Positions 1 to 11,479 of a stretch of 64,000 bases of DNA are shown one piece after another. The notes below the pieces were generated by a model, which did no database searches, was not told the DNA's origin, and was given only the letters and a program-made list of their open reading frames with translations. Location: assembly GCA_021292165.1 (NCBI GenBank), contig CM037877.1, positions 212,908,716-212,972,715 on the forward strand, given 5' to 3'. Positions within the stretch are counted from its first letter, which is position 1; each line of letters begins with the position of its first letter. The DNA comes from Shinisaurus crocodilurus. Lineage: Eukaryota; Chordata; Lepidosauria; Squamata; Shinisauridae. A program made the position numbers and the translations under genes.

Positions 1-1
1 C

Positions 2-703
2 CGAGAACATAAAACACCTGTTAGATATCAGGATGAATTCCAAAGTGGGAAAACTGTTGTACATAAAGCTCTCAAAATAGCTTTAGAACCTCAAAGTTTT
101 GAGGAAATCCAAAGCATGGAACCAGTAGAAAGAAATGATTGGTTTGAAGCCATGCAGGATGAAATCAATGCAATGCATGTTAACAAAACATGGAGTCTGA
201 TATCTTTACCTGTGGGGCGAAAGGCCATCACCTGTAAATGGGTGTACAAGGTGAAAACGAATCACCAGGGGCAGGTGGAAAGGTACAGGGCAAGACTCGT
301 GGCAAGAGGGTTTGCACAAAAACATGGGATAGATTTTGATTCCATGTTTGCACCAACAACAAGGTATGCAACTGTTAGATTGTTGTTGAAATTGGCAGCA
401 CAAAGAAAAATGATGGCATTTCATTTTGATGTAAAAGCTGCTTTCCTATATGGTGAATTACAAGAGGAAATCTACATGGTGCAACCAAAAGGTTTTGTAG
501 AAAATCCCGGTCTTGTATGTCGTTTGCATAAATCCATATATGGGCTGAAGCAAGCAGCTAGGTGCTGGAACCAAAAACTAGACAGAGTTTTGATTAGTTT
601 GGGATTCAAACAAAGCAAGGCTGATCACTGTCTGTACACATGTCACACAGAATTGGGACATTGGGTGTATTTGTTAGTCTTTGTTGATGATATATTGCCT
701 TAA
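2..703 (+). pseudogene. Ty1/copia-type retrotransposon pol fragment (RT)
   Basis: The frame is open from the left window edge, so the element continues outside. Visible are the copia RT landmarks in order: an EP-x-SFEE stretch, a W-x-x-AM-x-x-E-I segment, KWVYKVK, RARLVARGF, the DVKAAFLYG block, YGLKQAARCW, and finally FVDDIL, the catalytic Asp-Asp box. The frame stops four bases later and is followed by decayed L2 sequence, so the RT C-terminal half and RNase H are missing. In an intact element this polyprotein segment copies the RNA template into DNA. No LTR is visible. Ty1/copia elements are uncommon in amniotes. The frame is well preserved, which suggests a fairly recent insertion. The class is certain; the exact lineage is not. 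Confidence 0.9.
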
Positions 704-960
704 ACACCTTAAACCTAGCTCGGTAGGAGACTGGCAGCCAGCGTAGATCTTTTAGCACAGGCTTAATATGTGTGGGGTAAGGCACCCCAGTCAGTAACCT
801 AGCCACTGGATTCTGCACTAGCTGCAGCTTCTGAACCAGCCTTAGGTGCCGCCCCACACAGTGCACATTACAGTAACCCAGTCTCAAGGTTACCAATGCT
901 TTCAGCTGGCCTATTGAAGTTGAATGGAGGCCCATCCCCATCCAGACCCAAAGCATGTTT
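704..960 (-). mobile_element. Decayed L2-type LINE, RT C-terminal piece
   Basis: The minus-strand translation reads GYCNVHCVGRHLRLVQKLQLVQN, then PVARLLTG, HIKPVLKDLRWLPV and RARFKVFKAIY. These match the region after the RT palm in L2 elements, and the intact L2 at 47.4-51.2 kb carries the corresponding residues (LDYCNALYVGLP, KLQLVQNAAARLIKG, ELHWLPV). Only about 80 codons remain, and both ends are lost. Confidence 0.8.
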
Positions 961-1296
961 TTTTAAAAATTAATTTTGAATAGTGCTTGTTCCTAACTGA
1001 ACTCATGAATAAGAGGAGGACAGAGGAAAACTTGGAAAATACAGCAGTATGTGCTGTAAAGGCTTGAAATCCAGAAGACAAAATTCAAAATTGCATGATT
1101 TTAAAAGGATTAATTCTAGTTTTTGGAGTTTTCCAGTTTAGCAGCTCTGCTTAGCCTGTCATTTGGGTCCAGAGTTTTCTGCTCAAAGTGAAAATTGTCA
1201 TCCTGTCTCAAGACACCTTCCATTTTTGCTTCCTCCCCTCCCCCTGGCTGACTGTGCTTTTCCACACTGCTTCACTTGAGCTGGAGGAGTGCAAGC

Positions 1297-1368
<72 letters not shown>

Positions 1369-2039
1369 AGTATTTACAATACCACTCCCAAATATATGGG
1401 AAAGATCTTGTTTCATCGTTACCCGCATTTATTCACAATCTTCCCACAGAGGTTTTCTAACACAGCCCATAATGGTTCAGTCTTTCTAATTTAGTAGAAG
1501 TAAATACTAAGACAGCTCGTGGAAGAGAGTTCCCCATTTTCTCTTTCCAAAGTTTCCATCCCCTTGCCCTTCACATTATCCTGAAGTGACTAATGGTTCC
1601 ATCCACAGACTGGCACATCCAGTTTTCATATGGCAGGACATACATTTACTAACACAATGTTCTCCAGATTTTCTCCTCAGTACTGTTCATTGCCAGCTAC
1701 CTCTTTGCTCCCACTAACTGTGTTTGTGGGTGTGAAATTGTCTTTGCTGCCCGTTTACTTATGCACTCAGCAGAAAGGAAAAGGGCTGCAAGCCAAGTAC
1801 CTCAACAGCTGCCAAAAACCACTCCTTAAAATCCAGGTAGAGTTTCTGGTCTAAGTTTGCAGCTGATCTGAACCTTGCCCCTCATCCCCTTTTCAATCAG
1901 AACAGCAAAGGTGAGAACACAATGTTTGTCTTGGATTTTCTCCTCTGCAATTACTAGAGCCCATGAAAGCTGCAAGTCTTTGACATCTTTGGAAACAAGG
2001 CTTATTCTGCATTATATAGGCCCTTGGCAGTGCATATTC
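961..2039. other. No gene recognised
   Basis: Unique-looking AT-rich sequence apart from the GT/GA microsatellite. Open frames here are short and show no domain motif. Confidence 0.6.
1299..1366. repeat. Compound microsatellite (GT)n(GA)n
   Basis: About 15 GT units run directly into about 19 GA units. The short Cys-Val and Arg-Glu frames here are artefacts of the repeat. Confidence 0.97.
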
Positions 2040-2159
2040 TAGACGAATCGTCTGAGTTTCCATTATTTCTTATGGGAAATTTCACTTTTATATACGAGTG
2101 TTTTGGATTACAAGCACGGTTCCGGAATGAATTATGCTCGTAATCCGAGGTATTTACTG
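2040..2159 (+). mobile_element. Partial Tc1/mariner-like (Tigger-type?) MITE
   Basis: Shares the right half of the complete element at 21560-21801: a GTGTTTTGGATTACAAGCACG block followed by TTCCGGAA-GAATTATGCTC and a terminus ending in ACTG. The left end is missing or diverged. Confidence 0.6.
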
Positions 2160-2165
2160 CATATG

Positions 2166-2232
2166 TATCCTCAGAAGTAAGTAAGCCCCATTGAGTTCAA
2201 TGGGGCTTGCTCCCAGGTAAATTTACAGCCTG
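2166..2232 (+). repeat. Palindromic short repeat (AGTAAG...CTTACTCCCAGGTAA type)
   Basis: CAGAAGTAAG, then CCCCATTGAG and its near-complement CAATGGGGC, then TCCCAGGTAA. This is an imperfect inverted repeat also seen at about 20420, 58887, 62896 and 62990. It resembles a MITE; the superfamily is not determined. Confidence 0.65.
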
Positions 2233-2984
2233 GGTGGCCCACACAGTTTTTGTGCTACTAACCTTCCTGCAGCATCTCCCTTCCTGGAGTGTTTGTCCCA
2301 GCCATTGTCCTGCCTTCTTCCTCCCACTCTCTTTCTCCCACTGTAAGAGCTCTTTTAAAAAACAAAAACAAAACATGAATTCTGTGCCTACCCCTCATTA
2401 AAAAAAAACACCTCATGACCTCGGGGGAGATGGGAATGCCTGTCTTGATGGGATCAAACATCATGGACTGGGTGTACTCCTCAATCCAGCATCCAAAATC
2501 CTGGATGCTCTGGTGAGGAGTGTGGTCAGCGTGCCTTATCAGTTACACCTGAAATGCTGGCTGCATACCATTCTTGTGGATAAGGACCTGGCTTCTGACA
2601 TAAGGGTGGTCCTATGGAGGGATGTACAAGAATTTTGTTTCTGCTCGCAAAACACGTAAAGAATATGCCCTGTTCACAACACCAAACATAAGCATGGGAA
2701 GGAGAAGGTTTTCTCTGAAAATGTCTGCAAATTCTCAGACAGGGGCTTGCATTCAAAAAAAGACACAATTTTTTTACAGGGGGAAAAAAGTTCAAAATTG
2801 CGCATTTTAAAAAATGTGCAATTTCACACTGTAGTCTATCGGGGGAATTTCCATAACTTTGGGATTATTTGCCGCAATTTTCCCATTTGCGCAAAATGAA
2901 CAGTGAGCGCAAACATGAGCCAAATCGAGGAGAGACAAGTATCGAGCTGATGTTCGTAGAATCTTGGTGAACTCGAACGTCACT
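2233..2984. other. No gene recognised
   Basis: No domain-bearing frame and no recognised repeat. Confidence 0.5.
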
Positions 2985-3465
2985 TGCTGGCCCATCCCTA
3001 GAACTTGTGCTCTTTTACATAGTCTTCTATTTGAAGGCCTGCCAGAGGACCATCCTCTATTTCAGTGTTCTCCAACCTTGGGTCCCCAGATGTTTTTGGC
3101 CTATAACTCCCAGCATGCCCCAGCCAGCGTAGCTGAAATAGAGGATGGTCCTCTATTTGAAAGGCTGTCCTGTTCAATTTTGGTTTAATGATTTAAAAAA
3201 AACCCACACACAAGAATAGTTGCCTATCAACGGTTAGCACCTGGGCTGCAGACTGAACAGGCAGCAGGTACACTGATCACCTGGTCACAGTCTTCTACAC
3301 TATGGTGAGGTGTACTGTATTTCTATTACAATTGTAATAATTATTTCTAAATGTGCATCTATAACATGTAACTTAACATGTGCAAATTTCATGCAAATCG
3401 TTGTCCTCTTTCCTGGTGATGCATTTCCTCTTTTTCTGGTGATTCATAAGTGGCCACCCTAGCTG
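2985..3465 (+). repeat. Interspersed repeat with AGGGTGGCCAC end, copy 1
   Basis: From about 3150 to 3465 it aligns by eye with 61835-62220. Shared blocks include TTATTTCTAAATGT, TTAACATGTGCAAATT/TTAGCATGTGCAAATT and TGATGCATTTCCTCTTTTT. It ends in GTGGCCACCCT, the complement of the AGGTGGCCAC start of the second copy, so it is probably a DNA transposon. It is interrupted by a short hAT-like insertion at 3063-3150. Confidence 0.6.
3063..3150 (+). mobile_element. Half-length hAT-like MITE with aberrant 3' end
   Basis: The first 68 bp (CAGTGTTCTCCAACC, GGGTCCCCAGATG, then CAGCATGCCCCAGCCAGCGT) match the element at 44423-44493. An 8-bp direct repeat CTCTATTT lies at 3055-3062 and 3151-3158. The last 18 bp are an inverted copy of the left flank plus the CAG terminus; see the finding on this locus. 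Confidence 0.65.
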
Positions 3466-3474
3466 TCATTCACA

Positions 3475-4110
3475 CTTGATTACCCAAGCCTCTTGTCTTG
3501 ACTGCTCCAATGCACACTACAGGAAGCTGCCCTTGTAGACAGTTTGGAAGCTTCAGCTTGTGCAAAATGTGGCTGCCTGTTTGATGGCAGACACTTGGCA
3601 TAATTCCCATATTAAGCTATTTTGGCTCTTTGGCACTGGCAACTAGTATGCTTCTGGGTTCAGTTCATGGTGCTGGTTGTGACCTTTAAAGCTTATACGA
3701 TCTAGGTCTCGCATATCTTAATGAATGCCTTCACCCACATGAGTCTTCCTAGATGCTAGGGTTATCTCAGGAGGCCCTTTTGAGGATTCGTCAACCTTGG
3801 AAGGTCCAGTTGGCAAGCATCCAGAATTCAGCTTCCTCAGTAGTGGCATCGCAATTTGGAAATCCTTCCCTCTGGAGACATGGCAGGCTGCCTCACCATA
3901 TACCTTTAGACCACTTGTAAAAACGTGTCACTTCAGCAGGCTTTTGGAGCATAGATCTCATTTTAGTCATCTGTTTGTATTGGCTGCAATATAAGTATGT
4001 GTTTTGATGCTTTTTGGCTGCAAGTTTAATTATTTGGCTTTTAAAGTATTTTAAAAATGTTTTGTATTACTGCTGTTTTCCACTGCTATAGTTTTCTGTT
4101 TTGTTCTACA
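3475..4110 (+). mobile_element. Decayed L2-type LINE, 3' part
   Basis: Broken frames still read as L2: a Leu-Gln-Leu-Val-Gln-Asn block about 3555-3575, later a stretch corresponding to FKVLV, and an AIWKSFPLE segment near 3850-3875 resembling the AAPILWNSLP motif of the intact L2. Many stops; an old copy. Confidence 0.65.
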
Positions 4111-4145
4111 CTGATTTGTGCATTCTGATAAGGAAATGTTTTATC

Positions 4146-4397
4146 TAGCCAGTGTGGTGTAGTGGTGAGAGTGTTGGGCTGGGACTCGGGAGATCCAGGT
4201 TCTAGTCCCCGCTCGGCCATGAAACTCACTGGGTGACTTTGGGCCAGTCACTGACTCTCAGCCTAACCTACCTCACAGGGTTGTTGTGAGGATAAAATGG
4301 AGAGGAGGAGGAGGATTATGTAAGCTGCCTTGGGTTCCTTGCAGGAAAAAAGGTGGGGTATAAGTATAATAAATAAATAAACAAATAAATAATAAAA
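4146..4397 (+). mobile_element. tRNA-derived SINE, MIR/CORE-like with L2-like tail
   Basis: The head carries an A-box-like GTGGTGAGAGTGTT and a canonical pol III B box GGTTCTAGTCC. The core TGACTTTGGGCCAGTCACTG and CTCACAGGGTTGTTGTGAGG resembles the MIR/CORE module. The tail GGGGTATAAGTATAATAAAT repeats as in L2 3' ends. This is the best-preserved full copy; others are near 16.2, 20.8, 24.4, 30.4 and 55.2 kb. Confidence 0.88.
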
Positions 4398-5075
4398 GAG
4401 GGTTTGTGTCTGTCTGTCTGTCTGTCAGTGCCATAGCATCAAGATTGTGAAACCTAGACATTTGAAACTTGGCATGCATACTAAGGGGAGCCAGGGGTGT
4501 GCACTTCAGAGTTATTTGTTTTTTTTAAAAAAAACACATTAATTAATTGTAATTGATTTAAATAGGTCAATGTGTTTGAAGCCTACAATACCAACTTCTG
4601 TCACCAGGTGGTGTGACTAACCAGCACATAGCATTGCGGTCAACACAGTTTGAAGCAGGTGGAGAGTAGTCTGACAGACAGAGTTATAGGGCTCCCTCCT
4701 CCCCACTAGTATGGGACAGTTCCCCCCCTCAGGGGAATGGTGAACCTCCTGCCTGATGGGCTTATAGGTGGTCACCATGGTAGAGACCATGCATAGGGGG
4801 ACCAGTGGGTGTGGCTTCACTCAGACGGGGTGGCACAATGTGTCCACTGTGTGACTGTGCTTGATGGCTTTGCTGTGCCAGACTAAGGGCTGTTCCACCC
4901 GGTGCAAAGCCAGGTCCACCTGTTAGTAAGCAAATAAAGAACAAGCAGCTGGCTGAAATCCACAGCTCTGGTTATAGCTGTATGTGAAATCTTACCTACT
5001 TTGCTGTTTTTCTACCTGTTTCCTGTTTGGCACACACACTCGCCAATTTGGCTATAAAGCAGTCTCCTTTTATCA
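4398..5075. other. No gene recognised; short (TCTG)n run
   Basis: A TCTG microsatellite at about 4407-4426. Around 4910-4960 there is an AATAAAG signal in a sequence of unknown kind. No protein motif. Confidence 0.5.
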
Positions 5076-5083
5076 CTAAATGG

Positions 5084-5875
5084 CAGGGATGGGGACTCGG
5101 ACTCGAGGACTCGACTCGTGAGTCGGACTGAGTCCCCCCTCTGACTCGACTCGGACTCGAGTCCCAATATTTTTAATGGGACTCGAGACTCGACTCGGGA
5201 CTCGAGACCAAGGACTTGTCAACATCCCTGGGCTGTTGACGAGTGTTCTGGCTGTGCCAGGAGCGCGATCACTGGTGAAGAGTGCATGGAAGCGAGGAGC
5301 GCTGCTGCTCGGCCACTATGGACAGCTACCAGGAGCGCAGCCCCAACGATGTGTTGAGATTTATTTTGATGTGTTGTTGTGGGGGGTTAGGGTTAGGGTC
5401 AGACATTTTGGGTTTGGCTGCCTCTGCCTGCCTGTTTGGGGTTTCCTGCCTCCTCTGCCTGCCTGGTCTCTTCTTAACCAGTTCCACAGTTTGAATTGTC
5501 CAGGACAAAGGCCTCTGCCTGCCTGCTTTGGGGTTCCCTGCCTCCTCTGCCTGCCTGGTTATTTTGGGTTTGTCTGCCTAGTCTGTTATTGCCAAAATCA
5601 GTTGCAGAGTTTTGAAATAAAAAGGCACACTTGTGCCTAGAACTTATTTAAGCCACACATCTGAAGTAGCCTTATTTTGTTGGGGGGAAACCCCATTGAT
5701 TTTAATAGGGACTCGTGGAGTCAGTTTTGGGAGTGACTCAGGACTCGGGACTCGTGAGTCACCATTTTGGACCAAGGACTCGGACTCGAGACTCGGGTCC
5801 AAAGACTCGTGACTCGAGACTCGGGTCCAAAGACTCGTGACTCGACTCGAGACCAAGGACTCTTCAACATCCCTG
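5084..5875 (+). mobile_element. Non-autonomous hAT-type transposon with GACTCG subterminal arrays
   Basis: Begins CAGGGATG and ends CATCCCTG, and is flanked on both sides by the identical 8-bp duplication CTAAATGG (5076-5083 and 5876-5883), the hAT signature. Both subterminal regions (5093-5210, 5705-5860) are dense arrays of GACTCG/CGAGTC motifs. Such arrays are typical transposase-binding regions, although that role is inferred here. The 500-bp interior has no transposase; it contains a roughly 90-bp imperfect duplication of a CCTCTGCCTGCCTG-rich segment (5415-5575) and a short TTAGGG-like run. Confidence 0.93.
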
Positions 5876-5883
5876 CTAAATGG

Positions 5884-6724
5884 AGCACAGGGGGGTGGGA
5901 GCAAAACACAGCTGTCCCCTCCATAGTTTCCCTCCCATGCTCTGCTGCTTGAACACTTCCCCGCCCCTGCCCCCCGAGGCAACTCACTTCCAGTATTGGA
6001 CCCAGGCCAGGAGAAGGAAGCAGTGGAGAGGGGGCATGGACCATCCCCTACATGCTCCAGGCCAATTATTATTATTACAATTGCACTGTGTTTCACACTG
6101 AAAACAGTAGCACTGGAAGAGACATGGGTTGTGTGTTAGTGTAATTGTACTGAGGTGCACATGTACATGTAGCTAGCCATGCTTGTCAAGTCATCATCTC
6201 ATCCAGGGAGTGGAGTTTTTCATCATCCATGTTTGCAAAAACTATGGTGAATGCCAAGTAGGCACTGTGTAAATAGCTTGAAGGATTTATTCTCTGGGCA
6301 TCAAGTGATGAACTTTGCTATAAGGGGTAATTCCCAGCAAGGAAAATCTTTTATTTCCTCCTTTGGATAAAAGATATTTGTTGAACTTTCTTCCTCTTGC
6401 CATGAAGTTGCTCAATGGCTACTTGTTTCAGGCTATTAATTAACCCCTGGACTATGAAAAAAAAAAATGCCTTATAAGAGTCCGAAGAAAACCTCCTCTA
6501 GTATTTTGCAAGGAGAGGCTCACCAAAGCAAACCAAAGACCCCTGCTGGTTTGGACACTGTTTGGATCAATTTTATTCATTGATCAAATAGGTCTTCTCA
6601 CTAAAGAATCAATATATTCTTTATACTGAATCGTAGGGGTGGAACAAAGGCCAAGGGTACCGCTGGTGTCCACATTCCCAAGTTCATTCCTAATGAGCCA
6701 ATAGGGAGGAACATCTGGCCTGTA
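5884..6724. other. No gene recognised
   Basis: Sequence without domain-bearing frames. It could include old repeats that I cannot name. Confidence 0.5.
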
Positions 6725-6935
6725 GGAACATCAGATGCTACCTTATTCCAAGACAGACTTTCTATCTGTCTGGCCCAGTATTGCCTACTCTGACTGGCAC
6801 CGGCTCTCTAGGGTCTTTGGGAGAAGCCTTTTACATCTTCTCCCTGATCCATCATATTGGAGATGCTAGGGATTTGAGCCTCGGGCCTACTGCATGTGAA
6901 GCATGTGCTCTACCACAATCAAGGTTTTCATTCTT
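6725..6935 (-). mobile_element. Old tRNA-derived SINE, diverged copy
   Basis: Runs parallel to the better copy at 20012-20205: a CAGTATTG-CTACTCTGACTGGCA block, a GGAGATGC block, then a decayed tRNA-like head read on the minus strand. Box B is degraded. Confidence 0.55.
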
Positions 6936-7045
6936 TTCGAAAGTTCTTAAGAATCCTGGATATTTCCCAGACTGTCCTGATAAATACCAGCATTTACCAA
7001 TAACCTAGACACCTGTAGCCAAAGATCTGGCTGATTAGCCTGAAT

Positions 7046-7209
7046 CAGGGCCGGTGCTACCATTAGGCCAACTAGGCAGCTGCCTAGGGCGCAGGGCTAA
7101 AGGGGGCGCCAGAAATAGGGAGGGAGGGCTCAAGTGGGAAGGGGGGGTGCTAAATATCTGATCTTGCCTAGAGCACCAAACTGCACCAAACTGCCTTGCA
7201 CCAGCCCTG
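7046..7209 (+). mobile_element. hAT MITE of the CAGGGCCGGTGC family
   Basis: Ends CAGGGCCGGTGCTA and TTGCACCAGCCCTG are inverted repeats. The flanks GCCTGAAT (7038-7045) and GTCTGAAT (7210-7217) match in 7 of 8 bases. This is the shortest of four family members in the window; the interior has no coding capacity. Confidence 0.88.
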
Positions 7210-7217
7210 GTCTGAAT

Positions 7218-9391
7218 CAATGGACAAAAGAATGCAGAGAACTGCAAACAGAGTTCTAGTCAAACAGTACAATGTCCACCTCTTCCTTTCTCTGCAGTCC
7301 CTGAAATTATGCTTCTGGGAATCAGGGGACCTTCCAGAATGGTATGAGATGTGGCATGGGGGGAGGGATCCAGATGGAATGGGGAACTGGTGCATATCAG
7401 AGAAAATCCCCCCTCTTGCTCACAGAAGGGGCTTTCTTGTGTTCAATATGTGAAATACAGTACTCACTCATTGCTTGGTTCTTGGCCCTCATTGCTCTCT
7501 TAGGATTGTCAAGCCGCAAAGCTGCAGTGACACTAGAAGCCACATCACTAGTAGAAATCTGGATGAAATTGGGTTATTTAGTGAAGGAAAATGGAGGCTC
7601 TTGTGAGGAACAGAAATGTGTGCCATGGTAAATGTTGTCCTCCATTGATAAATTGTAGAAAAGAAGACAGAATATAGTAAAAGGCACTTATATGGACTTG
7701 AGATTTGCCAACACTGCCAGTTCCAGGTTTTTGAGGGCCTTTGGGCAAGACACCCTCCATGGGTCTCCTTCTCTAAGTGAGTCTACCTACTCACTGACAC
7801 TGGCACTAGCTGCTACTGCTCCTCATCCTTTTTCTCATCATTGCTACCACTTGCTTGCTTGAGAAGCAGAGTCAGTGAGCAAGTAGGCAGTGGCATCTAC
7901 TGTTCCTCCTTCTCAACACCACGTTGTCTGGGCCAGAGCAAGAGGCAGGTGTACAAGCAGGATGCAATGGTGAAGAGGAGGACCAACTCCAGAGGGCTCT
8001 TGTCAGGGTGCTCTTGCTGGACTGTGGGCCCTCGACAAGTGCCCAACCATGCCTGACCTTGACACCAGCCCTGTTTATCAGTCTATGCCAGAATTCTCTG
8101 AGATTTACCACTGGCATCCAGAAATGTTAAGAATTACCAGTAAATGTCAACATTAATAAAAGTTAAATTCTGATATTTCCCATAATGCACTCAAAACCAA
8201 TATAAATATGAAGATCAGTTCTAACATAAACATCATACGCATGCAGGAATGAAAATACTAAGGTATTGTGCACTGTGTGAATCTGCCTTAAGTTTCTAGC
8301 CCTTGTGATAGCAAATAAACCCTTAGGTATGTGTGATGACAGTGTCTCAAATGTTCAAGGAAAACATTAAGGAAAACTGAGAATAGCAACACAAAGTCTG
8401 CCATTGTTTATATGGCAACAGGAAAAAATGAGCCTGCCAGTACAAATAGAAATTTGACTACGTGATATAAATCACTGATGCATTTCAGACAGGAGGAAGT
8501 TATGGTCTAACCAAACTTGAATCTGAGCAGGTAAATTTGCATTTCTCTTCTTTCACCATCTGGTTACATAGTGGTTTAGAGTATTTTTAACATTTTTGTT
8601 ACTGTCATTTGCAATGTTTTATGAGAAAATGATTTTAAAGCTGTTCCCAACCTTATCTGCATTATCAGTAAATGCCTGGCGCAAATCCATGTAAGCTAAT
8701 GAGATACAAAGCTACCTGGAAACTGGTAATGTTTTCCCCAAAGATCTAATCTCGTGCAAAAGGGATATTAGGGAATCTAAATTGTATTATACAAAGTTAG
8801 AGATACATAATTCATAGCTTTATATTGTTACTGATGATTTCGGTTAAAGGGGTGCGCTCCAAACTTAAACTTTCAGACTTATTCCAATTTATCTTATATC
8901 AGGAAACAGGGCTAAAATTTGCTACCATTGCAAGGTTGAAAAGAAACACACAGAGGAAGGAATCAGGATCACTGGCCCCACCCTCTGTGTGCTCAAGCAT
9001 CCTTTTTGCACATAGCTTCTGTACACAGGTCACTGTACATGCGATCCTTACTCCGGAAAATTGGAGGGTAGGGATCACCTGTACTATGAGTGTTGGGTGT
9101 ACGCAGATAGGCTCTGCAAATGGGATGCTTCCCCCTTCTATGCATTCATTTCTGTTTAAAGGAACATTCTGAACAGGCCTACACAAAGATTGACCTTTTT
9201 AAGTCTGATAATATACTGTGTCATCAGTGTATGATATAAATTTTTATTCCTCTCCATTGATACAATTCATTATCCTGCCTTATTGTTGTGGCTGCAAATG
9301 ATTCCAGTGCAATACTGAATAGCAGTGACTATTCTCTCTTTGTTTAGCACAGAGGAGTGTTCTCTGAGAAATACAAGTCCAAAGCCCTGCT
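7218..9391. other. No gene recognised; possible hAT-like right end near 8073
   Basis: GACACCAGCCCTG ends at 8073 and looks like the right terminus of another hAT-type MITE whose left end I could not place. The rest is AT-rich, with only short frames lacking motifs. The last ~40 bp may be the 5' UTR of the LINE that follows. Confidence 0.4.
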
Positions 9392-11479
9392 ATGGCCAAA
9401 CAAAATCTAGCTTCCCTACTGAAGATACCTTACAGTGAAGTGGACATCCTATCTGTCAGTACGTTGGCTGGTACCTCTGTTCCCAAGAGTTTCTTACTAA
9501 CATTTTTGTCCCCTAGAATTCCTTCATTGCTAATGAGGTCCAAAATATACATCTCCGATAGGGGAGTGATCCCAACAAGGCACTTCCTCAAGGTGGGGGG
9601 GTTGACTCCCCTCCTTAAAATGAAGGCCTCTGTTCCTTCTGGGGAGTTGGCCCTGGGGTCTACCCCATCACCCACAAGGAACACCTCTAAGGTTTTTTAC
9701 CTGGGCAACAAAGCTAGATCCAAGGTCCAGTCAGATCCCTCATTAAACTCTGTGGTGAAAGCACTGATCGGCTCATTCTTAGAGCTACCATCCGATGGGC
9801 CAAGTTATTCCTTCCAAAGAGGATCAAATTTAAGGTCTCGGCCGCCGGATTTTAGTGACAACTGTAGTATTAAATCAGCCTCCCCGGCCGAGTCCCGACA
9901 CCTCCCAACCTCTGAGAAGAATCTCCACCCCCTGGTTCTGAGTCCACTATGTAGAATTGAGAAGACTAATCCAAACGGCGCCTTCACCCTGATTGATGCC
10001 TCGAAGCAAGCCGATCCTCCTCTCTTCTTTGACCTCACCAGCCCTACTGCAGCTGCTCCAATGCTTAAGACTGCTCTTGATTCCCACTGCTTGGCCCCTC
10101 GGGACCAAAGGAATTCCTTGGACGATTATACCTCCCAACATCTCAGACTCATACCAGCTCGAACTACTACAGACTATGGCTGCATATTCCTTGATCAGGC
10201 CGGAATCTTGGAAGACTTATCTGTGTTCGACTGACTACCTAAAATCCATGGGTTCCCACCCCTAAATATAGTATCATGGAATATTGCCGGCTGGAAGGGG
10301 AAAGCTGGTGACACAGAATTCTTATCTTTTCTCTCTAGGTATCACATCATTTTGCTCCAAGAAACATGGTCAGACACAGATATATTTATGAAAGGTTACA
10401 CTTCCTTTTCCATTCCAGCCATCGCTACTGCCCACAGAGGTCGACGAAGCGCCGGCCTCTGTTGCCTTGTTTCTGCTTCCCTTAAACTAGAGTTTACGTT
10501 CTTACCTAGCCTCCCCCCTTTAGCCTTAGCTGTATTAATTAAAGGTATTGCTTTCCCCTTGTTAATTATTAACGTGTACTTACCCCCTCAAAATTGTAAA
10601 GCAAGGATACTAACACAATGGGACAATTTAAACGAGTACCTGCTTGGCTTGGAGGCGAAATATCCTTCAGCAGAAGTGTTGTTAGCAGGAGACTTTAATG
10701 CCAGGATAGGGCCAGATAACTATGCGTTAATGCATGCTATGGGTTATAACTCCAATGAGTCAATGTCAGATGTCCTTTCTTACCTCAGAAGCTCTAAGGA
10801 CCCCCAAATTAACTATTCAGGGATTTGCCTGGCTAAACTTTCTGTCTGCTGTGGCAAATTTATCCTAAACGGCGCTTTGCCTCAGGACATCCCTGGTGAG
10901 TATACGTTTTGTTCCACCCGCGGAAGTAGTGTCATCGACTACATCCTGGTTTCTCCCTGCTTGAGACGTCTCGTCTGTGACTTTCATGTAGGGGACTGTT
11001 TGGATAGTGACCATTTCCCCCTTTCTACCTCTGTAGCATGCAGCCTGCTGCCTGGTCCTTTGGCCTTTCATAATAAATCGCCCTGCTACACAAGAGTTAA
11101 ATGGACAATCAGGGTAGCTGATAATATTGACAAGATGTTGTGTTCTACTACTTCTGTTGCCTTTAATCAACAGATAGTTGAGTCACATAACATAGACAAT
11201 GCCTTCTACTACTACGACTCACTAATCTCCAATATTACATCTGTATTACAACAGCAGGTCCCATTGGGCCACAACAAAAAATCCAACCACAATTCCAACA
11301 TGTGGTTTGACAAAGAATGCCAATCATTGAAAAATCAGATACGTGAGTTGTACCAATCTTATCGTAGTAGCAATGCAAATATTCTTCCTGCCAAATATTA
11401 TGAACTGAAAAAGATATATAAAACCACTATTAGGAAAAAAAAAAGGGGGAGATGCAACAGAAGAGATGGGACCTGTTAA
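9392..11479 (+). pseudogene. LINE N-terminal region plus APE endonuclease (TGA-interrupted)
   Basis: The first 280 codons (9392-10231) are Ser/Pro-rich and have no zinc knuckle or RRM that I can see. After the stop the same frame gives NIVSWNIAGW, LLQETWSD, AGDFNARIG, SSVIDYILVS and DSDHFPLS. These are the Asn, Glu, Asp-Asn, Asp and Asp-His landmarks of an AP-endonuclease fold, which nicks target DNA to prime reverse transcription. The stop may be a point mutation in one ORF or a true ORF1/ORF2 boundary; the shared frame and direct continuation favour one original ORF. The frame is lost just after an A10 run near 11434-11444. Confidence 0.75.

Noticed and set aside
5388..5402. TTAGGG-like run, possible interstitial telomere
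   Set aside because: Only about two units, inside a hAT interior; too short to mean anything. The same applies near 17213-17225.
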